Shown piece after piece: positions 26,147-34,272 of a DNA stretch of 64,000 bases. The translations under genes were made by a program, and so were the position numbers. Source of the stretch: Mycobacterium sp. (GTDB lineage: Bacteria > Actinomycetota > Actinomycetes > Mycobacteriales > Mycobacteriaceae); the NCBI GenBank assembly GCA_021732005.1, contig JAKFVT010000001.1:17923-81922 (forward strand). The letters are read 5' to 3'. Below the pieces are notes generated by a model that saw only the letters and a list, made by a program, of their open reading frames with translations, was not told the DNA's origin and did not search any database. Numbering within the stretch: the stretch's first letter is position 1; each line of letters opens with the position of its first letter.

Positions 26147-26512
26147 GTGACGAACGAGACTGAAGGTGGGCGGACCCGCCAGGAGCCGCTCGATGACGCC
26201 CGGCTCCAAGCCGCTGCAGCAACATTCGGCATGCTGGCGGCCACCGCCCGCCTGCAGATCATCTGGCTGCTCTGCTCGGGAGAACGCGACGTCGGGACAC
26301 TGGCCGACGAGGTCGGGCAAAGTGTCGCCGCGGTCAGTCAGCATCTAGCCAAGTTGAAACTCGCCGGCATCGTGCGCTCCCGCAAGGAAGGGCGCCGACA
26401 GGTCTATCTGGTCGACGACTCCGACGTGGCCGAAATGGTGCAGATCGCGATACAGCACCAGCACCAGCGTGAACGCCGGGCAGGCCGTCGACACAGCGGG
26501 AATTCCGCATGA
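26147..26512 (+). CDS. ArsR/SmtB-family metal sensor, KmtR-like
   Basis: The 121-residue protein is a winged-helix repressor. FGMLAATARLQIIWLL begins the domain, and VGQSVAAVSQHLAKLKLAG is the recognition helix, close to the same part of the mycobacterial Ni/Co sensor KmtR. The C-terminal helix (DDSDVAEMVQIAIQHQHQRE) carries aspartate, histidines and glutamate where NmtR and KmtR bind metal (alpha-5 type site). There is no CxC motif of the arsenic or cadmium type. It probably releases its operators on binding nickel, cobalt or a similar ion. The start is GTG at 26147; an in-frame GTG at 26129 is an alternative. Confidence 0.85.
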   Translation: MTNETEGGRTRQEPLDDARLQAAAATFGMLAATARLQIIWLLCSGERDVGTLADEVGQSVAAVSQHLAKLKLAGIVRSRKEGRRQVYLVDDSDVAEMVQIAIQHQHQRERRAGRRHSGNSA

Positions 26513-26590
26513 GCCGTCAGCTCTGATGCGCAGACGAGTGCCGCACTTCGGGTGGGATCGGCGGGCAACGCCGCCAGCGACCAGGCCGTC

Positions 26591-27598
26591 ATGAATGTCC
26601 CGCTGCTGGGACCGCTAAGTCTGTCGGGTTTCGCCTACCCCTGGTTCTTTTTGTTCTTGCTGGTCGTTGCCGGGATGGTGGGGCTCTATGTCGTGGTGCA
26701 GGTCACCCGCCGCAGACGGGTCTTGCGGTTCGCGAATATGGACTTGTTGCACAGCGTCGCCCCACGACGGCCGAATCGGTTGCGGCATGTGGCGGTGATT
26801 CTGCTGGTCGGTTCGTTGTTGTTGTTCACCGTGGGGTTGGCCGGACCCACCCGTGAGGTGCGGATTCCCCGCAACCGGGCGGTGGTGATGCTGATCATCG
26901 ACGTGTCTCCGTCCATGCGGGCCACCGACGTTTCGCCGAGCCGGCTAGCTGCCGCCGAAGACGCCGGCAAGCAATTCGCCGACGAACTAACCCCCGGCAT
27001 CAACCTGGGATTGATCGCGTTCGGGGGTAGCGCGCTGGTCCTGGTGTCCCCAACGACCAATCGGGAGGCCACCATAGCTGCGATCGACAAACTGCAAACG
27101 ATCGAACGCACCGCCATTGGGGAGGCGATCTTCACTGCGTTGCAGGCGATCGCCACAGTGGGCGCAGTGATCGGAGGCGCGGATAGTGCACCGCCCGCGC
27201 GGATCGTGTTGCTCTCCGACGGCAAGGAGAACATGCCGACCAATCCTGATGCCCCCAAGGGGGCGTTCACCGCGTCCCGTACCGCCAAGGATCAAGGCGT
27301 GCCGATCTCGGCGATCTCGTTCGGCACACCACACGGACGCGTGAACCTCGACGGCATGGATCTCCAGGTCCCCGTCGCCGACGACACACTCAAGAGTGTC
27401 GCCGAACTATCCGGCGGCAAGCTCTACCACGCCTCCAACATCGACCAGCTCAAAGATGTCTACGCCACCCTGCAAAACCAATTCGGTTACGAAACTACCC
27501 GCGGCGACGCCAGCACCGGCTGGTTTCGTCTGGGTGTGATGGTGCTAGCCCTGGCCACATTCGCGGGCCTGGCGATCAACCGCCGTATTCCGGGTTGA
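26591..27598 (+). CDS. von Willebrand A domain membrane protein, Rv1481-like
   Basis: The 335-residue protein has an N-terminal membrane helix ([19 protein letters not shown]), a second helix near 67-85, a VWA domain and a C-terminal helix before INRRIPG. The metal-ion-dependent adhesion site is D104-VSPS. The sequence closely resembles M. tuberculosis Rv1481, which lies next to a MoxR ATPase. Here no MoxR gene is adjacent. The ATG at 26591 matches the start of its tandem paralogue at 27945 (MNVPLLGP versus MNLPMLGP). Confidence 0.85.
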   Translation: MNVPLLGPLSLSGFAYPWFFLFLLVVAGMVGLYVVVQVTRRRRVLRFANMDLLHSVAPRRPNRLRHVAVILLVGSLLLFTVGLAGPTREVRIPRNRAVVMLIIDVSPSMRATDVSPSRLAAAEDAGKQFADELTPGINLGLIAFGGSALVLVSPTTNREATIAAIDKLQTIERTAIGEAIFTALQAIATVGAVIGGADSAPPARIVLLSDGKENMPTNPDAPKGAFTASRTAKDQGVPISAISFGTPHGRVNLDGMDLQVPVADDTLKSVAELSGGKLYHASNIDQLKDVYATLQNQFGYETTRGDASTGWFRLGVMVLALATFAGLAINRRIPG

Positions 27599-27761
27599 CC
27601 CGCATCGCACTCCACGCCAGATGCCAACGCGAGGACATCCCAAGCTCGGCCGCCTACAGACCTCGCCGGCAACGATCGCCGCACGCTCAGCCCCCAAAAC
27701 CAAACGCTTGCACCAGCATCGAATCAAGTCAGCCTGGCCACTGTCGTCGAGAGGAGATTCT

Positions 27762-27896
27762 GTGCCGACAATCCGCTCTGCCGAAACAGCAGACCCCGCC
27801 TTACCGCCTCGGCAATTGCAGGACACCGCCACGGGTCGCATTTCTGTCGGCGACGGTGCGCCAGCCGGAGCAGTGGTGGTCCTCAGTGAGCTGTGA
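27762..27896 (+). CDS. short hypothetical protein (44 aa)
   Basis: GTG at 27762 follows AGGAG by 5 nt, an excellent ribosome site, and opens 44 codons. The product VPTIRSAETADPALPPRQLQ continues with GRISVGDGAPAGAVVVLSEL. It lies between the two VWA genes and could be part of their transcript. No family is recognised. The strong site is the main evidence. Confidence 0.4.
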   Translation: MPTIRSAETADPALPPRQLQDTATGRISVGDGAPAGAVVVLSEL

Positions 27897-27944
27897 GGTC
27901 CAGGGTGCCCGGGCGGATATCCAACGTCCGAAAGGCTATGAATC

Positions 27945-28952
27945 ATGAATCTGCCGATGTTGGGGCCCGCGTCGCTGTCAGGCTTCGAACACCCGTGGTT
28001 CTTCTTATTCCTAATCGTGGTCGTCGCGATCGCCGGCCTCTATGAGTGGATGCAGCTCGCTCGCAAGAAGCACGTCTTGCGGTTCGCCAATATGGAGTTG
28101 CTCGAAACTGTGGCGCCCAGCCGGCCGAACCGGTTTCGGCATCTACCCGCGATCCTGCTGATAGTCGCGCTGCTGTTGTTGACCGTCGCCATGGCCGGAC
28201 CCACCCGCGATGTGCGGATACCACGCAACCGAGCGGTCGTCATGCTGGTCATCGATGTATCGCAGTCCATGCGTGCCACCGACGTGGAACCTAACCGAAT
28301 GGGAGCCGCTCAAGTGGCGGCCAAACAGTTCGCCGACGAGCTGACTGCCGGTATCAACCTCGGCTTGATCGCCTATGGGGGCACCGCGACCGTGCTGGTG
28401 TCGCCGACCACAAACCGGGCCGTCACGAAGGCCGCGATCGACAAGCTGCAGTTCCAAGACCGGACCGCAACCGGGCAGGGCATCTTGACCGCGCTGCAGG
28501 CCATCGCCACCGTCGGCGCGGTAATCGGCGGTGGCGGCGAGACCCCACCTGCGCGGATCGTGCTGTTTTCTGACGGCAAGGAGACCGTGCCCTCCAACCC
28601 GGACAGTCCCAGCGGCGCCTACACCGCGGCGCGCACCGCCAAAGATCAAGGGGTCCCGATCTCAACGATCTCCTTTGGGACGCCCTACGGATATGTCGAG
28701 ATCAACGGGCAGCGCCAACCCGTTCCCGTCGACGACGAAACAATGAAGAAAGTGGCCGAACTGTCGGGCGGCAATTCCTACAACGCATCCACCGTCGCCG
28801 AACTGAACGCCGTCTACGCCACTCTGCAACAGCAGATCGGCTACGAAACCACAAAAGGCCCCGCAATCGCGGGCTGGCTGGGATTAGCCACCCTTGCGAC
28901 GGCCCTGGCAGCACTAACAGGCTTTCTCCTTAACCGCCGGCTACCTGGCTGA
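27945..28952 (+). CDS. von Willebrand A domain membrane protein, Rv1481-like (second copy)
   Basis: The 335-residue product is a tandem paralogue of the preceding VWA protein, with the same length and the same layout: two N-terminal membrane helices, a MIDAS site D104-VSQS, the strand [12 protein letters not shown] and a C-terminal helix. It is the closer of the two to Rv1481 in this region ([11 protein letters not shown]). GAAAGG stands 9 nt before the ATG. VWA proteins of this type are thought to work with MoxR ATPases as chaperones for envelope or cofactor assembly; the partner is not in this window. Confidence 0.88.
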   Translation: MNLPMLGPASLSGFEHPWFFLFLIVVVAIAGLYEWMQLARKKHVLRFANMELLETVAPSRPNRFRHLPAILLIVALLLLTVAMAGPTRDVRIPRNRAVVMLVIDVSQSMRATDVEPNRMGAAQVAAKQFADELTAGINLGLIAYGGTATVLVSPTTNRAVTKAAIDKLQFQDRTATGQGILTALQAIATVGAVIGGGGETPPARIVLFSDGKETVPSNPDSPSGAYTAARTAKDQGVPISTISFGTPYGYVEINGQRQPVPVDDETMKKVAELSGGNSYNASTVAELNAVYATLQQQIGYETTKGPAIAGWLGLATLATALAALTGFLLNRRLPG

Positions 28953-29103
28953 GAACCAACGACGCGGCGAGGGCTACCTAAACAAAGGTGCATCAAAATT
29001 TGAACGGCGCTGGTCCTGGTGCAGCCAGTGACGTGCCGCCCAGGTTGTGCAGAGTCGGTTTGCTTGACTGTTGGTCACGACGTCGGTCGAAGGAGCGGTG
29101 TCC

Positions 29104-29185
29104 GTGCCGAAGCGCTATCCCGAGGAGCTCCGCCGCAAGGTGCTCGACCTGGTGGCTTCGGGCCGCCCGAACACCCAGATCGCTG
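29104..29185 (+). mobile_element. remnant of an IS3-family transposase orfA
   Basis: GTG at 29104, with GAAGGAG upstream, opens VPKRYPEELRRKVLDLVASG, the standard N terminus of IS3-family OrfA proteins. The match ends after about 27 codons (RPNTQIA), before the helix-turn-helix is complete, and the DNA then leads into a promoter region. No inverted repeat or OrfB is present. It is a fragment. Confidence 0.65.
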
Positions 29186-29201
29186 ACCATCGCCGCACCG
29201 A

Positions 29202-29221
29202 TCGGGGACCTCAGTCCCTAT
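29202..29221. promoter_or_regulatory. DosR-type box
   Basis: TCGGGGACCTCAGTCCCTAT contains GGGACCTCAGTCCC, which matches the DosR core GGGACYWWAGTCCC at 13 of 14 positions. It lies about 105 bp upstream of the membrane protein gene at 29326, a normal distance for DosR activation. It is the best such site in the window and suggests induction by hypoxia or nitric oxide. Confidence 0.55.
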
Positions 29222-29325
29222 CCACGAGTTGCCCAAACCGCGTCAGATAGCCACACGGGAGAATTCGCCGCCCCACCGTCGCAGATCGCCGGCAAACCCG
29301 GTGATGCCCACCAACGGAGGTAGCC

Positions 29326-29799
29326 ATGAGCGCCACACCGCAGATCCAGCCACGGACACGTTTGTTTGCCCGGGTATTGGGCCCCTACCTGGTCATCGCC
29401 GCACTGACCATGATTGGCCGGGCAACCTATATGCGCACAATGATCGAGGCGTTCACCGCAGATACTGTGTGGCCGTGGGTAGCTGGCGCCTTCGTGCTGC
29501 CGATGGGTCTGGTCGTCATCGCGCTACACCCCTACTGGCGCGGACCGGCCGCCACCATCGTGTCGCTGCTGGGCTGGCTCACCGCCTTTAAGGGGATCGC
29601 GCTGATGACGTTCCCACAGCCTTACCTTTCGGTGGGACAACCGGCTGTCACCACCACGCCGTGGTGGGAGGCAATCTCGGTCATCTTCGTAGTCATCGGG
29701 CTGTATCTGACTTACGTCGGCTGGATTCCGACCAGCAGCCGCCGCCAAGGCTTACACCAATCCGTCGACACCGCCTCGGAGCTGCCCCGCGCCGCGTGA
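29326..29799 (+). CDS. four-helix membrane protein
   Basis: The 157-residue inner-membrane protein has about four hydrophobic segments (YLVIAALTMIG, WPWVAGAFVLPMGLVVIAL, TIVSLLGWLTAFKGIALM and ISVIFVVIGLYLTYVGW). GGAGG 5 nt before the ATG makes the start secure. No family name comes to mind. The DosR-type box upstream and the neighbouring stress genes suggest it belongs to a hypoxia or envelope-stress response. Confidence 0.65.
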   Translation: MSATPQIQPRTRLFARVLGPYLVIAALTMIGRATYMRTMIEAFTADTVWPWVAGAFVLPMGLVVIALHPYWRGPAATIVSLLGWLTAFKGIALMTFPQPYLSVGQPAVTTTPWWEAISVIFVVIGLYLTYVGWIPTSSRRQGLHQSVDTASELPRAA

Positions 29800-29973
29800 A
29801 CCCCATGGCCCCGTCCTGGGCTTCTCACTCGGAGAGAGCCAGCGGCGCGCACAGCAGAATCGGGATGAACTCGGACCTCAGCCAGTCCTTGACGGCGCCC
29901 GGCGCGGGTTAAGCACCGAGACGGTGTCTCGGTGACCTTGGACTCTTATCCACACGGGTCTGCTGAGCGAAAT

Positions 29974-30351
29974 ATGGCCTCCATGATCAAATACGACCTG
30001 GACAAGGCGAGCTCCATCCTCACCGTGCAACCGGAGTCCTCCCTCGATAAGGACGACTTCGTTCAGATGGCCAAGGCGATCGACCCCGAGATCGAGGCCC
30101 ACGGCGATCTTGCCGGCCTGATCATCAACGCGCACGCCTTTCCTGGTTGGGACAGCTTCGGCTCGATGGTTACCCACTTCCGATTTATCCGCGACCACCA
30201 GAAGCACATCAAGAAGATTGCGGTGGTAACCGATTCGCACATGGGAGATGTCGCCGAACACTTGGCATCGCATTTCATCGCCGCGCAGGTTCGTCATTTT
30301 CCCGCCGACCAGGTCGAGAAGGCCCGGCAGTGGATCACCGACGGGTCATAA
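29974..30351 (+). CDS. SpoIIAA-like (STAS-fold) protein
   Basis: The 125-residue protein starts at ATG 29974 (MASMIKYDLDKASSIL). It matches the SpoIIAA-like family: after the first strand come DKDDFVQMAKAIDPEIEAHG and LAGLIINAHAFPGWDSFGSM, then IKKIAVVTDSHMGDVAEHLA and the end ARQWI. These are small cytoplasmic alpha/beta proteins with a STAS-like fold and unknown partners, often found near stress genes. The frame is open 14 codons upstream but no ribosome site supports that. Confidence 0.8.
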   Translation: MASMIKYDLDKASSILTVQPESSLDKDDFVQMAKAIDPEIEAHGDLAGLIINAHAFPGWDSFGSMVTHFRFIRDHQKHIKKIAVVTDSHMGDVAEHLASHFIAAQVRHFPADQVEKARQWITDGS

Positions 30352-30769
30352 CGTACTGAGCCGCAACGCCACTCGTGACGCACAGGGGCGCAAGCCCGTC
30401 GTTGAGTGCCAAGAATCCCTCCGTGTGGCGCTGGCCCGGCGTCATCCAATTAGGAGGTTCAAGGTAGGTAGACGGCGTTGGCCCGGCCAGCTGCCCGCGA
30501 ATGTGACCGTGCCCGCTCCCCGTCCTGATGTTTCCGCAACGCCGATGGCCCACGATGGGCGTGCGCACCTTTCGCCGACGAGGGACAGACGGCGAGGACC
30601 TTTGGCACTTGCGAGGCTGGTGCCCGCGGCTGCATCGTGAGAACACCTACCCGGGCGCAGGCATGACCTTGCTATTGCGCCGGCTGAAAGTGGTACCACG
30701 ATGTTGCGGTCGTGATGCAGGCCATCACCGGATCGGATTGACCGTGGAATCCATTGTCGAGGAGAAGAC
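30352..30769. other. gap upstream of the SPFH gene
   Basis: No gene is recognised. A GAGGACCTTTGGCACTTG element near 30594 resembles a degenerate DosR box about 160 bp before the SPFH start. Confidence 0.3.
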
Positions 30770-31654
30770 ATGAACGTCGTCGCCGTCATCCTAGCGGTGG
30801 TCGTCGTGGCGCTGATTGTGGCGGCACTGTCCATTCGGGTGGTGAACCAATACGAGAAGGGTGTGTTGTTCCGGCTCGGGCGGGTCAAAGATGTCAGAGA
30901 GCCGGGGCTGACGTTCATCATCCCGGTCATCGACCGGTTGACGAAGGTCTCGATGCGAATCGTGACGATGCCGATCCAGTCACAGGGCATCATCACTCGC
31001 GACAATGTCAGTGTCGACATTGCCGCTGTCGCGTACTTCCGCGTCGTGGATGCGATCAAGTCGGTGGTGGCCATCGAAAACGTCAGTGCCGCAATCAATC
31101 AGATCGCCCAAACCACGCTGCGCAACGTCGTCGGCCAGCACACCCTCGACGAGACGTTGGCGGACACCGAGGTGATCAACGCCAACATCCGGCGGATCCT
31201 CGACGTGATCACCTTGGAGTGGGGTGTGGAGGTGACCTTGGTCGAGCTCAAGGACATCCAACTGCCCGACAGCATGAAGCGGGCGATGGCCCGAGAAGCC
31301 GAAGCCGAGCGGGAGAAGCGCGCGAAAATCATCGCCGCCGAGGGCGAATCGCTGGCAGCGGCGGCACTCGGTGATGCCTCGGACACCATGATGGCCCACC
31401 CCCTTGCCCTCCAGCTGCGCAATCTGCAGACCCTGGTCGAACTGGGGGTCGACAAGAACACCACGGTGGTGTTCCCAGCGCAGCTGATGAGCGCAATCGG
31501 CGACATCGGAACATTCTTCGCCCGCGAGACCGCCGCCGCGCCGACACCGACACCGACACCACCGATCACAGCACCACTAGCCCCACAGGCCCAGGCCCCA
31601 ACATCGGCAGCCAACGCAGAGACCGAACCCGACGCAAGCGCCCTGCGTGCGTGA
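30770..31654 (+). CDS. SPFH/stomatin-like (slipin) membrane protein
   Basis: The 294-residue protein has one N-terminal membrane helix (VVAVILAVVVVALIVAALSI) and then a Band 7/SPFH domain with YEKGVLFRLGRVKD, EPGLTFIIPVIDRL and SVDIAAVAYFRVVD. A charged coiled-coil (AMAREAEAEREKRAKIIAAE) follows, as in stomatins and slipins. The last 50 residues are rich in proline, threonine and alanine. Slipins scaffold membrane microdomains and often cooperate with NfeD; no NfeD gene is present here. GAGGAG before the ATG supports the start. Confidence 0.9.
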   Translation: MNVVAVILAVVVVALIVAALSIRVVNQYEKGVLFRLGRVKDVREPGLTFIIPVIDRLTKVSMRIVTMPIQSQGIITRDNVSVDIAAVAYFRVVDAIKSVVAIENVSAAINQIAQTTLRNVVGQHTLDETLADTEVINANIRRILDVITLEWGVEVTLVELKDIQLPDSMKRAMAREAEAEREKRAKIIAAEGESLAAAALGDASDTMMAHPLALQLRNLQTLVELGVDKNTTVVFPAQLMSAIGDIGTFFARETAAAPTPTPTPPITAPLAPQAQAPTSAANAETEPDASALRA

Positions 31655-31741
31655 CGGCTGGCCAGCCCACCCGTGAGGGGTCTAGAGAATCGAGACATCG
31701 CTCTGGGCCCCGCTCCCCAGGCCGTAATCCCAGGCCGCGGT

Positions 31742-31780
31742 GTCTCATATCTTGTCTCACACCGCGCGTCTCGGATCTTG
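31742..31780. repeat. two direct repeats near the left edge of the transposon
   Basis: GTCTCATATCTTG (31742-31754) and GTCTCGGATCTTG (31768-31780) repeat at a 26-bp period, just left of the transposon genes. Tn7-type ends carry direct repeats bound by TnsB, so these are candidates for a left end. I found no convincing inverted counterpart near 41 kb. Confidence 0.3.
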
Positions 31781-31860
31781 GCGTCACCTCCTGATAGCTA
31801 AACGGCTTAGGCAATGTCCAATCTCGACGGCGGGCGCTGTGAGCGTTGCGAGGGGGCCGA

Positions 31861-32220
31861 TCACGGCAGTCCGTAGCGGCGCCGCAGCTCCTCGCCGCTG
31901 ATGGTGTTGCCCGCTGCGAAGTCTGCATCTGCGGCACTAAGTTCATTGCGCAGGTCAGTCTCGGCCGTCCAGCTCTCCGTCGATGTTTCGCCTGCGCCCG
32001 CTTGCGCATCAGCCACAGCTCCGAGTTCGGTTGCACGGCTGACTCTCCCGGTATTTTTCTCATCTGCTCCCGCGGCGCGGGCCGCCCGTCTCGCGGGGTT
32101 AGCGACTTCGCTGTTGAGCTCACCTGCCAGCTCTGCGTACCTGGCATCCAGCACGTCTTCGCCAAGCGCTTCGGGTTGCGAAGCCACCTGTCGGGACCGG
32201 CGGGGAGGGGACATCGCCAT
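31861..32220 (-). CDS. antitoxin-like protein
   Basis: The 119-residue product is rich in alanine and charged residues. Its end, DADFAAGNTISGEELRRRYG followed by LP, closely resembles the C-terminal tail of Phd/YefM-type antitoxins, where AAG...GEELR..YGL is common. The N-terminal part does not look like the usual Phd DNA-binding domain. No toxin gene is next to it. An ACTAGT palindrome at 32399 lies upstream, so it may share regulation with the transposon genes. The start (ATG 32220) lacks a strong ribosome site. Confidence 0.45.
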   Translation of the reverse strand: MAMSPPRRSRQVASQPEALGEDVLDARYAELAGELNSEVANPARRAARAAGADEKNTGRVSRATELGAVADAQAGAGETSTESWTAETDLRNELSAADADFAAGNTISGEELRRRYGLP

Positions 32221-32398
32221 AGTCTCTATGATCGGCCGCGCTGAAGAGCGCCGCGAGTTCCGCCGAGTCGTGCGATACGGGGTGTGGTCCGGGAGGGCAT
32301 TTCGGGGCGTCTCCTAGCGGCTGTTAACGCTTCCTGCGCGGCCGGCTTGTCGCCCAGATGCCGACTCTTCGGTGAGGCCACTCCCGAACCTAACTCAG

Positions 32399-32416
32399 GG
32401 TACTACTAGTAGTGCT
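32399..32416. promoter_or_regulatory. ACTAGT palindromic operator, copy 1
   Basis: GGTACTACTAGTAGTGCT fits the consensus KGTATYACTAGTAGTGCW shared with three other sites in the transposon. It lies about 180 bp upstream of the antitoxin-like gene at 32220 and 145 bp beyond the end of the XRE gene. Confidence 0.5.
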
Positions 32417-32559
32417 ATCGCGCAATGTGCACCCCAGGTGGCTTCTGCAGCGGCTGCACCGAATTCGTCCCACCGCTGCCATGACTAACCGACTCGATGA
32501 GCGAGTCCCGGCAACGTCCGAACCACCGCGAATGTCGCGGACTCCATGGCTTTTCGGAG

Positions 32560-32847
32560 TTATCGGCGGTCCGCGAGGAGCCTGCTGACGGGAATATCCA
32601 GTGCGTCGGCGAGGTCAAAGAGCCGCTCGTAGAGCAGGCCTCGTCGGCCGTGTTCGACATCGATGAGGACGTTGCGGGTGACTCCGGAACGCAACGCCAG
32701 TTCCTCTTGACTGATACCCGCCTTGAGGCGTTGCTTACGAATGTTAGTGCCGACGATTTCGCGCCAGTATTCCCATTGCGCGACCCGAGCGGGGTCGTTT
32801 TGACTGGGGCGGGTCGGCACATCGATCAGCGTGTCCGCGCCGCCCAT
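32560..32847 (-). CDS. XRE-family transcriptional regulator
   Basis: The 95-residue protein contains a Cro/CI-type helix-turn-helix in residues about 31-88: IRKQRLKAGISQEELALRSG followed by VTRNVLIDVEHGRRGLLYER. It ends with LDIPVSRLLADRR, typical of the last helix of such domains. It should bind DNA as a dimer. It starts 15 bp after the TniQ gene, with an ACTAGT palindrome in the junction, so it probably represses its own promoter and the other three sites. It is the best candidate for the switch of this transposon. Confidence 0.85.
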   Translation of the reverse strand: MGGADTLIDVPTRPSQNDPARVAQWEYWREIVGTNIRKQRLKAGISQEELALRSGVTRNVLIDVEHGRRGLLYERLFDLADALDIPVSRLLADRR

Positions 32848-32854
32848 CCAAGTC

Positions 32855-32872
32855 AGCCCTACTAGTGATACA
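32855..32872. promoter_or_regulatory. ACTAGT palindromic operator, copy 2
   Basis: AGCCCTACTAGTGATACA is the reverse complement of TGTATCACTAGTAGGGCT. It lies 8 bp upstream of the XRE start and overlaps the end of the TniQ gene, a position that suits autoregulation by the XRE protein. Confidence 0.55.
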
Positions 32873-34052
32873 TCATCGATTGATCGTCAGGTGCGGCCGG
32901 TGGTGGCCGGTCGGCGGTGCGCGCAGCGACGTCCTCAACGGCGTGCGCCGGCCTGTGCGCCGTAGCCGGGGCGTGTCTGTGGGTGGTGCCAGCGATGCAG
33001 ATCGACGCGGTAAGGTCCTGCACGAGGGGGGTCAGCCGCGAGCGTCTGGCTTCTCCGAAGCGCCGCCACGCGACAACAACTGCGCCGCCGCAGATCTGTT
33101 GCAAGGACGCGGCCGCATGATCGCCATTGGGCGAGGACAGGACGGCGACGGCTGAGGCCAATCCCAGCATGCCGCGGGGTGTTGACGACGAGACTGCTGT
33201 AGAGCACCCAGAGGGATTCGACCAGCACCTGACCAAATACGCCAACAGGGTCTGCGTGGGCGCGGCGGCGACGAGCAGGTCGGCGAGGAAGCCAATGTCG
33301 TACAGGATCGCCGCGGCCGGTGGGCGATCGGCTCCATAGATCGGCAGGTGTGATTGCGGTGGTCCGATCATTGCGTCGAGGCTGCGCTGGGCGATGAGGA
33401 GTGCGTGGTTGCGGGGCAGGTACTTCACGGCGGTGTGGCGTAGGTCGTAGTCGCAGGGCTGGTTGTCGAATCCGCGGTGGACGCGGTTGGGGCAGTGCCC
33501 GAGATGGGGAACGCAGTTGCGGTAGGCGGGGTGTCGACGCTGGGGCCTGCGACAGCGTGGACACACCTCTGCGAGTAGACATCCGTGCATCGAACAGGCA
33601 ATGGCGGCGCGTAGTCGCCAGCTCAGTTTCCAGCGGCCGCCAGTGCCGCTCAGGCAGTGTGGACAGAACCGGGAGAAGGGTTGAGCAAACGTGCGCACTG
33701 GCAGTGAGACGCCGTCGGGTGTTGTTGCGCTGGTTGTATTCAGGTGTTGCCATGTCATGGCTCGGATCGTGTCGATTGCTACCCCGGCGGCTGGTGCGAG
33801 ATGGTCAGCTTCGGCCTCGGCCCACGCCGCTCCCCTCGTCGCGCGAGGGTCGATGTTCAGGAACTGGATCATGTCGATGACCGTCACGCCGTGGCGGCTG
33901 GCCAGGGCGTCCACCCACGATTCGAGGGACTCCCCCGCGACCGGCTGCACACGCAGCGGCAGCGTCCGGACGGGAGTGGTCGCGGCCGAATGCAGCGAAT
34001 CCTGATCTGGCACCAACGATTCCTTCGCACGAGTAACCGTGCGGCCGACCAT
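32862..34052 (-). CDS. TniQ-family transposition protein (small)
   Basis: The product of 396 residues has an N-terminal TniQ domain (LPLRVQPVAGESLESWVDAL, the standard opening) and the zinc ribbon SRFCPHCLSGTGGRWKLSWR with a later EVCPRCRRPQ. TniQ proteins connect TnsC to the chosen target. The end is alanine- and proline-rich. The ATG at 34052 was chosen; an in-frame start at 34121 would add 23 residues of poor quality and would lie close to the operators at 34133 and 34161. It has its own promoter region, separate from the tnsABC operon. Confidence 0.85.
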   Translation of the reverse strand: MVGRTVTRAKESLVPDQDSLHSAATTPVRTLPLRVQPVAGESLESWVDALASRHGVTVIDMIQFLNIDPRATRGAAWAEAEADHLAPAAGVAIDTIRAMTWQHLNTTSATTPDGVSLPVRTFAQPFSRFCPHCLSGTGGRWKLSWRLRAAIACSMHGCLLAEVCPRCRRPQRRHPAYRNCVPHLGHCPNRVHRGFDNQPCDYDLRHTAVKYLPRNHALLIAQRSLDAMIGPPQSHLPIYGADRPPAAAILYDIGFLADLLVAAAPTQTLLAYLVRCWSNPSGCSTAVSSSTPRGMLGLASAVAVLSSPNGDHAAASLQQICGGAVVVAWRRFGEARRSRLTPLVQDLTASICIAGTTHRHAPATAHRPAHAVEDVAARTADRPPPAAPDDQSMMYH

Positions 34053-34132
34053 TCTCAGGCAGGGGCTGGAGGTCGTCGGTCGCCGAAGCGATGCAGCGCG
34101 CCGCTTTATGCAGCGCGCCACGCTAAGGCCAG

Positions 34133-34150
34133 TGTATTACTAGTAGTGCA
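34133..34150. promoter_or_regulatory. ACTAGT palindromic operator, copy 3
   Basis: TGTATTACTAGTAGTGCA lies just upstream of the small TniQ gene. Its centre is 28 bp from that of copy 4, close to three helical turns, so two dimers could bind side by side. Confidence 0.55.
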
Positions 34151-34160
34151 TAACGGAGTG

Positions 34161-34178
34161 GGTATCACTAGTAGTGCA
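34161..34178. promoter_or_regulatory. ACTAGT palindromic operator, copy 4
   Basis: GGTATCACTAGTAGTGCA is 15 of 18 identical to copy 3 and lies in the same orientation upstream of the small TniQ gene. Confidence 0.55.
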
Positions 34179-34272
34179 GCAACGGTTCGCGCATCGGTGT
34201 TGGTTCATCGCAGCGCGAACAGTGGGCACTGCTGCAACGGCAGAGCTCCGAGGTGAGTGGTGCGGCAGGTGT

